Assembly (NCBI GenBank): GCA_027487625.1
Contig: JAIYDG010000641.1
Location: 1 to 56,395 of the forward strand
Direction of reading: 5' to 3'
Origin: Bacteroidota bacterium
GTDB lineage: Bacteria; Bacteroidota; Bacteroidia; UKL13-3
DNA length: 56,395 nucleotides
A program made the translations under genes and the position numbers. The notes beneath the pieces were generated by a model, which worked only from the letters and a program-made list of their open reading frames with translations, was not told the origin of the DNA and ran no database searches. Shown in pieces: positions 50,012-56,395 of this stretch (positions are counted from its first letter, which is position 1; each line of letters begins with the position of its first letter).

Positions 50012-51415
50012 ATGAAAAAAGAATTAAATAACCCTAAAGTAATTCGTGCCTGGACTATGTATGACTGGGCTAATTCGGTTTTTTCACTGACCATTGCTAC
50101 AGCTATATTCCCGCCTTTTTATGAAAGCGTTAGTAAAGCAGCATCAATTGCCCAAGGAAATTCAGTAAATGCACCTTATTATTTAGATATATTAGGTTAT
50201 AAAATTGTTAATACTGCATTGTATTCATATGCATTATCACTTGGGTTTCTTTTAGTGGCTTTTAGTTCTCCAATTCTTTCTGGAATTGCAGATGCAAGAA
50301 AAAACAAAAAATTCTTCATGCAATTATTCTGTTACCTAGGAAGTTTAAGCTGCATTCTTATGTATTTTATGTCGCCTGAAACAGTTTACATAGGAATTCT
50401 ACTCTTTGTTTTAAGTCTATTTGGTTTTGGAGGAAGTTTAGTTTTTTATAATGCATTTCTGCCAGAAATTGCAACTGAAGATAAATATGACGAAGTGAGT
50501 GCAAAAGGATTTTCAATGGGATACATTGGTTCAGTAATCCTATTGGTAATAAACCTTCTTGTTATTTTAAAACACGATTTATTCTTCCCTTATCATACAA
50601 AAGCATATGAACTAAATGCAGCAGGTATGAATATGACGGAAGCTATTCAAACTGCAAAATCATATTACGAAGTATTAGCAATCAAACTTAGTTTTGTTAT
50701 GGTTGGTTTATGGTGGGCAGGATTTGCTCAAATTACCTTTAGAAATTTAAAAGAAGACAAATCGAACGTACTTAATATCGAAGGAAATATTTTCCATAAA
50801 GGTTTTACTGAAATCAAAAAGGTTTATAAAGAAATCATGTTACCTCATAATAATCGAATGAGAAATTATTTATTGGGCTATTTGTTTTCGAGCATGGGCG
50901 TTCAAACTGTTATGTATGTAGCTAGTTTATTTGGTTCACAAGAACTAAAAATGGAAACATCTGAATTAATTCTAACCATATTAATCATTCAAATTATTGC
51001 GATTGGCGGAGCATATATGTTCTCAAAAATTTCAGGCTTAATTGGAAATATCTATACTATACTCATCATGCTTGTTATCTGGATTGGAATTACTGTTGCG
51101 GCTTACATGGTTAGTTCATCTGAACAATTTTATGCATTAGCAGTGGTTGTGGGAATAGTAATGGGAGGCATTCAAAGCATGTTTAGGTCGACATTTGCCA
51201 AACTAATACCAGAAGAAAGTAATGAAACAGCATCATATTTTAGTTTTTTTGATGTGAGTGAAAAAATCGCAATCGTGCTTGGGACATTGGTTTACGGCAT
51301 TTTAATAGACATAACCGGGAATATGCGAACATCGGTATTAGCATTGATGCTGTTTTTTTTAGTAGGTTTGTTTTTCATTTCAAGAATAAAAAACTTCAAA
51401 GGACAAACCATTTAA
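50012..51415 (+). CDS. MFS transporter, UMF1 (Atg22-like) family
   Basis: MYDWANSVFSLTIATAIFPPFYE; 12 TM; GGIQSMFRSTFAKLIPEESN. Confidence 0.92.
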   Translation: MKKELNNPKVIRAWTMYDWANSVFSLTIATAIFPPFYESVSKAASIAQGNSVNAPYYLDILGYKIVNTALYSYALSLGFLLVAFSSPILSGIADARKNKKFFMQLFCYLGSLSCILMYFMSPETVYIGILLFVLSLFGFGGSLVFYNAFLPEIATEDKYDEVSAKGFSMGYIGSVILLVINLLVILKHDLFFPYHTKAYELNAAGMNMTEAIQTAKSYYEVLAIKLSFVMVGLWWAGFAQITFRNLKEDKSNVLNIEGNIFHKGFTEIKKVYKEIMLPHNNRMRNYLLGYLFSSMGVQTVMYVASLFGSQELKMETSELILTILIIQIIAIGGAYMFSKISGLIGNIYTILIMLVIWIGITVAAYMVSSSEQFYALAVVVGIVMGGIQSMFRSTFAKLIPEESNETASYFSFFDVSEKIAIVLGTLVYGILIDITGNMRTSVLALMLFFLVGLFFISRIKNFKGQTI

Positions 51416-51416
51416 A

Positions 51417-52148
51417 ATGGCAGCAATAAAGGTTGAGATTTTAATTCCATGTTTTATAGATCAGTTTAAACCAGAAACAGGTTTAAATATGGTAAAGGTT
51501 TTAGAAAAAGCCGGATGTATGGTACATTATAATCCGGAGCAAACTTGTTGTGGCTTGCCTGCTTTTAATGCTGGATATTGGGAAGATTCAAGACAAGTTG
51601 CAGAAAAGTTTTTGAATGAAATTTCAACTGATAAAAACTTAGTTTGTGGCGCTGGTGCTTGCACTGCCATGATAAGAAACTCATACGACCTGTTATTCCA
51701 AAACTCGAGCTACCACAATAAATACAGACAATTACAAAAGAAATCGTTTGAACTAAGTGAGTTTTTAGTAGATGTTTTAAAAGTCGAAAATCTGGGTTCA
51801 AAATTTGAAGGTAAAGTTGCTTTTTTTGATTCATGTCAAGCATCTGAACATTGCAAAATTAAAACGCAGCCACGTTTATTATTACAACAAGTTGAAGGAA
51901 TAGAACTTGTTGAGTTGCCAAAACAAGGATTGTGTTGTGGGTTTGGTGGAACATTTTCAGTGAATTCTGAAGCCTTATCAGTATCAATGGCTAAAGAAGT
52001 GATTGATCAAGTAATTGAAAGTGGTGCAAAATATTTAATCTCTACTGATTATTCTTGTTTGATTCAGATAGATAGTGTTTTAAAGAAACAAGGTAATACC
52101 CAAATAGAGGTATTACATATTGCAGATATTCTTGCTTCAGGAATTTAA
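51417..52148 (+). CDS. LutA/YkgE-like (Fe-S)-binding CCG-domain protein
   Basis: IPCFIDQF...TCCGLPAFNAGY; LCCGFGGTFSV. Confidence 0.92.
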   Translation: MAAIKVEILIPCFIDQFKPETGLNMVKVLEKAGCMVHYNPEQTCCGLPAFNAGYWEDSRQVAEKFLNEISTDKNLVCGAGACTAMIRNSYDLLFQNSSYHNKYRQLQKKSFELSEFLVDVLKVENLGSKFEGKVAFFDSCQASEHCKIKTQPRLLLQQVEGIELVELPKQGLCCGFGGTFSVNSEALSVSMAKEVIDQVIESGAKYLISTDYSCLIQIDSVLKKQGNTQIEVLHIADILASGI

Positions 52149-52163
52149 TTAATCAAAAAAAAT

Positions 52164-53066
52164 ATGGTACTAGTTGTTTTAGCTCTGATTGTTTTCGGAG
52201 TTTCGTTTGCGTTGGCTAAAAATATCCAAACTGCAAAAATCGCGCCTTTACTTAGAGGCTTATCGCTGGTACTTGCTTTAGTGGGCATATCTACCGCATG
52301 TTTTAAGCAAATTGACGCAGGTCATGTTGGCGTAAAAAGCTTGTTTGGAAACATTGAAGATGATGTTCTTCAAAGCGGATTACATTTTGTAAATCCTTTA
52401 AAAGAAGTAAAAGAAATTGATACCAAAACTCAAAACTATACCATGAGTGGTGTTCATGATGAAGGAGAAAAAGAAGGTGATGATGCCATTCGGGTTTTAA
52501 CGGCTGATGGATTGGAAGTAACAATTGACTTAACTGTTTTATACAATGTAAAAGCCGACAAAGCTCCCTTTTTACTAAGAGAAGTTGGAATAGATTATAG
52601 AGATAAAATTGTTAGGCCAATAACTCGCACTAAGATTAGAGACAATGCAGTTTATTATGATGCAGTTGCCTTGTATTCATCAAAAAGAGATGAGTTCCAA
52701 AACAGAATTTTCAAAACTATTGAAGTTGATTTTAACAAAAGAGGTTTAGAACTAGAGCAATTATTGGTTAGAAATATCACATTACCACAATCGGTAAAAG
52801 GTAGTATTGAAGAAAAAATTAGAGCTGAACAAGATGCTCAGAAAATGCAGTTTGTTTTACAAAAAGAAAGACAAGAAGCAGATAGAAAAAGAGTGGAAGC
52901 TCAAGGTATTGCCGATTATCAAAAGATTATCAGTAGTGGTTTAGGAGATAAACAATTGCAATACGAAAGCATCAAAGCTAATTTAGAACTAGCAAAATCA
53001 CCGAATACAAAAGTAATCATCATGGGAGGAAAAGGCGGTTCTCCTTTTATTATTGATACAAAATAA
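52164..53066 (+). CDS. SPFH/prohibitin family protein
   Basis: QIDAGHVGVKSLFGNIEDDVLQSGLHFVNPLKEVKEIDTKTQNYTM; coiled-coil QKERQEADRKRVEAQGIADYQ. Confidence 0.93.
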   Translation: MVLVVLALIVFGVSFALAKNIQTAKIAPLLRGLSLVLALVGISTACFKQIDAGHVGVKSLFGNIEDDVLQSGLHFVNPLKEVKEIDTKTQNYTMSGVHDEGEKEGDDAIRVLTADGLEVTIDLTVLYNVKADKAPFLLREVGIDYRDKIVRPITRTKIRDNAVYYDAVALYSSKRDEFQNRIFKTIEVDFNKRGLELEQLLVRNITLPQSVKGSIEEKIRAEQDAQKMQFVLQKERQEADRKRVEAQGIADYQKIISSGLGDKQLQYESIKANLELAKSPNTKVIIMGGKGGSPFIIDTK

Positions 53067-53075
53067 TTTCTTGAA

Positions 53076-54134
53076 ATGGATTTGATTTACAAGCACGAAG
53101 ATTTATTTGCTTTCACAAAAACCGTTTTTACAAAAAGCGGTATGAACGAAAGCGATGCAGCCCTTTCTGCAAAGGTTTTATTGGAGGCTGATTTAAGAGG
53201 TATAGATTCGCATGGCGTTGCTCGATTAAGCGGTTATATCAGACTTAAAGATGCAAATAGAGCCAACATGAATGCAAACTGGAAAGTAATTCATGAGACC
53301 CCATCAACAGCCACTATAGATGCAGATGGAGGCTTGGGTTTAGTTGTTGCTAACAAAGCTATGGAGATTGCTATAAAAAAAGCCAAAGCTGTTGGAACAG
53401 GATGGGTTGCAATTCAAAATTCAAATCACTTTGGCATCGCAGCAGCACATGCAATGATGGCTTTAGAACATGACATGATTGGCTTTGCCATGACGAATGC
53501 GAGTCCATTGGTTGCACCCACGCATTCTAAAGAAAGAATGTTGGGGACCAATCCAATTTGTGCCTGCTTCCCAACCGCAAATGAGTTACCATTTGTATTA
53601 GATATGGCAACGAGTGCTGCAGCTAATGGCAAATTAGAAATCGCACAAAGAAAAGGAAAAGACTTACCTAATGATTGGGTACAAACCAAAGATGGATTAC
53701 CAAGTAATGATGCACATGAATTAAAAAATGGAGGCTCTTTACTTCCATTAGGCGGACATAAAGGTTATGGATTGGCGGCAATGGTTGATATCATGAGTGC
53801 AGTACTTTCAGGAGCAAATTATGGACCATGGGTACCTCCATTTGTTGCATTTTTAAATCCGCTTGAAAACTTACCTGGCAATGGAATTGGGCATTTTGTT
53901 GGAGCTATGAGAATTGATGCATTTAGACCAGCAAATGAATTCAAAACTCATATGGACAATTGGATAAAACGATTCAAAGAATCAATTCCTATTGATGCAA
54001 ATCAACCCGTTTTGATACCTGGTGAAATTGAATACAAGACCAAAAAAGATAGATTGCTTTCTGGAATTCCTTTGAATGAAAATGTGGTGAAGGATTTGGA
54101 AGCATTGGCGAATTCACTTTCGATAACGTTTTAA
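53076..54134 (+). CDS. Ldh family malate/lactate dehydrogenase
   Basis: DLRGIDSHGVARLSGYI, NSNHFGIAAAHA, LLPLGGHKGYGLA. Confidence 0.94.
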   Translation: MDLIYKHEDLFAFTKTVFTKSGMNESDAALSAKVLLEADLRGIDSHGVARLSGYIRLKDANRANMNANWKVIHETPSTATIDADGGLGLVVANKAMEIAIKKAKAVGTGWVAIQNSNHFGIAAAHAMMALEHDMIGFAMTNASPLVAPTHSKERMLGTNPICACFPTANELPFVLDMATSAAANGKLEIAQRKGKDLPNDWVQTKDGLPSNDAHELKNGGSLLPLGGHKGYGLAAMVDIMSAVLSGANYGPWVPPFVAFLNPLENLPGNGIGHFVGAMRIDAFRPANEFKTHMDNWIKRFKESIPIDANQPVLIPGEIEYKTKKDRLLSGIPLNENVVKDLEALANSLSITF

Positions 54135-54278
54135 TGTAGATTCTATTGGGAGTAGATATAGAGTAAATTGATGTAGCAATTAGATAGGAATAACTAATTT
54201 TTATTGATGATCCAACATTTAAAGTATTACAAAATATCTTCTAGATAATGTTGATTTAGACCTCATTTATTAAAAAAA

Positions 54279-54931
54279 TTGAAAAAAATTGTATTTATAA
54301 TACTGTTAGGTTTATGGGGATGTAATATAAATAACCCTTTAGATGAATTGCAAGAGAATGTAGTCTTTTCAAATGAAAGTAATTGTTATTTAAACCTTGA
54401 CTCACTTGGTTCTATGGATAACTATATACTATTTTATCGAGCTGCGAAAAGGAATGGACTTAAAACAATTAAACCTTACATAAAAACAGTTCATGGAAAA
54501 CGCATAAGCCTTAGAGAACTAAGACCTAAAACCGGAAGAGGTTATTTTTTTGATGGAAGGTCGCGGTTTATAATGAACTAGATTTCTATTGTTATTGGAG
54601 TACTGGAAAATCAAATAATTTCATTGACAAAATTTCAATAAGTAAGAAGTTTAATTCTAAAGAAGACTTAATGAATGAAATTATAAAATTCTACACTGAA
54701 AATTCTTCACTAAAAATGGCAAATGAACCTGATAAATCTGAACTAGAAATTTACATTACACCAAATGATGACGAATTATCAAAATGCAAAGATTTAATTG
54801 AATTATCAGCTATTGCATATCAAAGATTTCTAAAAACTACAAAAAAAAATGGAATTCCTTTTTCTGTTGTATTAAGTCCAAAAATTGACAATAATAGAAT
54901 GAAAAGAATAATCGAAAAAGAAAACAAATGA
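54279..54931 (+). pseudogene. Lipoprotein gene interrupted by an apparent 1-nt deletion (or assembly error)
   Basis: Frame of 54279 (MKKIVFIILLGLWGCN..., TTG start) and frame of 54671 are continuous if one A is inserted at ~54557: ...GYFFDGKVAVYNELDFYCYWSTGKSNNFIDKISISKKFNSKEDLMNEIIKFYTE... Confidence 0.7.
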
Positions 54932-55364
54932 TTCTCATTTTTACAATTTTTAATGAACCAATTTCAATTTAAAAATCATTATTATTGACGATTTTAGAAA
55001 AGGTATTTAAATTAGTTATAAAATTAAAAATCCTTTTTATCCAGTATCTATTCATTTGCAAGCCGCAACAAATTCAATTCTATATAAAAACGAATCTCAA
55101 GCCCTTTTTAAAGAAATCACTTCAACAATACCATTGTAAATAAACAAATATTCAGGAATGGTTGCTACTTGCATTTGATACCACTTTAAATCGAAATGTT
55201 TATGCCATTTAATATTCACCATGACGAATCGCGTTGTTAAAGGATGAGGGCGGTGTGCTTATTTTATAACAATTTAATATTATCTTAAAGGCAATTAAAT
55301 GATTTGAAGAAGGTTCTTGTCCATAAAGAAGCTTTTGTTATTTTTGGTAAATACCTCCACCCTT

Positions 55365-56078
55365 ATGAATAATTTTTCAAGGCTTTTTTGTTTGATGTCA
55401 GCGCTTTGGTGTTTAACAGCATGCACCGTTAGTAACAATTTATATATCGCCAATCCAAACCCAATGGGTAAAGGAAACAACATGGCCTATATTGGTGTTG
55501 GCACAGGTGTACAGTTAAAAATAGATTCAGTAAACAAGGATAATGGTAATATCAATTTCTCAAATAAAATAGCAACTGCACCTATTCTGGCAATTGGAGG
55601 TCAATTTGGAATTTCAAAGAAAACAGACATTCGCTTGGCTGTTCATTTTCCTAAAATAATCGGAGGTTTTGGTATCCGTGCAGGTTTACAACATAGTTTT
55701 TGGGAATCAAATTCCAAAATAAATATTGCTTTAGGAGTTGATTTAGGCGGTGTATTTTCCAGAGATTCAATAAAAATTTTAGGTTCAAAAACATCAGTAA
55801 ACAAAGAAACCAATGGGGCTTTAAACGCTGATTTCTTTATCCCATTTTCTGTAAAATTGAATACAAACACATCATTGATTATAACACCTAGATATAGTTT
55901 TAACACTTTTTATATCCGCAGGAACCAATTATACAATGAGGCTAACAATTTTAACTTATCCTATCCAGCTTTATCACTAGGGATTAAAAGTAAGAAAATG
56001 TATTTTGAAATTACCACGATTTCGTACGATAATAAGTTATATCCCCATTTTGGATTTGCTCGATTATTAGATTTTTGA
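55365..56078 (+). CDS. Hypothetical outer-membrane beta-barrel-like lipoprotein
   Basis: MNNFSRLFCLMSALWCLTAC lipobox; repeated beta-strand segments, terminal aromatic LLDF; start at 55365. Confidence 0.65.
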   Translation: MNNFSRLFCLMSALWCLTACTVSNNLYIANPNPMGKGNNMAYIGVGTGVQLKIDSVNKDNGNINFSNKIATAPILAIGGQFGISKKTDIRLAVHFPKIIGGFGIRAGLQHSFWESNSKINIALGVDLGGVFSRDSIKILGSKTSVNKETNGALNADFFIPFSVKLNTNTSLIITPRYSFNTFYIRRNQLYNEANNFNLSYPALSLGIKSKKMYFEITTISYDNKLYPHFGFARLLDF

Positions 56079-56128
56079 GGTCGTTTTTCAAAAATAAATC
56101 GCATTCTAAATCATTAAAACAAATGGAC

Positions 56129-56390
56129 GATTATCCACATGTATACCAGAAGAATTTTTAATAAATACAGCATCTGTATTGAGAATTATTTTCAAAAACT
56201 TTTTGAAATTAAATTGCTCTATTCAATGAAATTAATGACCCCGAAGGCGGTCAAATGTTTATAGAAAAATGCCGTAAACCAAATTCCCCCAAACGGACGC
56301 GAACCTTTGGTTCGCGTCCGTTTGGGGGTGAGGGCAATTCATTCATTTTTGTTTACTACTATAATGTCATCCCTATGGGATTTTAGGAAA
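56129..56390. repeat. Structured repeat, copy 2 (three-hairpin element)
   Basis: Homologous blocks to 763-1025; perfect 20-bp inverted repeat 56285-56304/56308-56327 with TTT apex; ends approximate. Confidence 0.85.
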
Positions 56391-56395
56391 TTTCG

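Noticed and set aside
1-56395. CRISPR array, rRNA operon, prophage, IS transposase or integrase
   Set aside because: No regularly spaced direct repeats, rRNA-like sequence, or phage/transposase ORFs were found by reading the sequence and ORF track.

Overview
AT-rich chromosomal segment of a Bacteroidota bacterium (T9SS sorting domains, PorV-like protein, TonB-dependent receptor, TTTG-N19-TAnnTTTG-type promoters). Most of it is core genome: recO, ruvC, greA, mgtE, rsmA, aminopeptidase, pdxA, DUF177-rpmF-plsX-fabH-accB-accC, ahcY, hybrid histidine kinase, pdxJ, purA, fur-like, relA/spoT, tRNA-Leu-tig-clpP-clpX, UMF1-type MFS, LutA-like, SPFH, Ldh-type dehydrogenase. Two things stand out. (1) A compact three-gene cassette at about 1249-4134 (SMEK-domain protein, ~75-aa middle protein, DUF2326/SMC-like ATPase) matches the ABC-three-component (ABC-3C) conflict architecture. 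A 10-bp inverted repeat lies just outside its two ends. (2) Two diverged copies of a ~260-bp structured repeat lie near the two ends of the window (763-~1025 and 56129-~56390). Each has conserved blocks around three hairpins, and the central hairpin is a perfect 20-22 bp stem whose sequence differs between copies while pairing is kept. Smaller observations: 16-18 nt in-frame homopolymers in two CDSs, a lipoprotein ORF broken by an apparent 1-nt deletion, a kinase-like-fold orphan protein, and a promoter-tRNA-tig dicistronic arrangement. No CRISPR array, rRNA, IS transposase or integrase was recognised.
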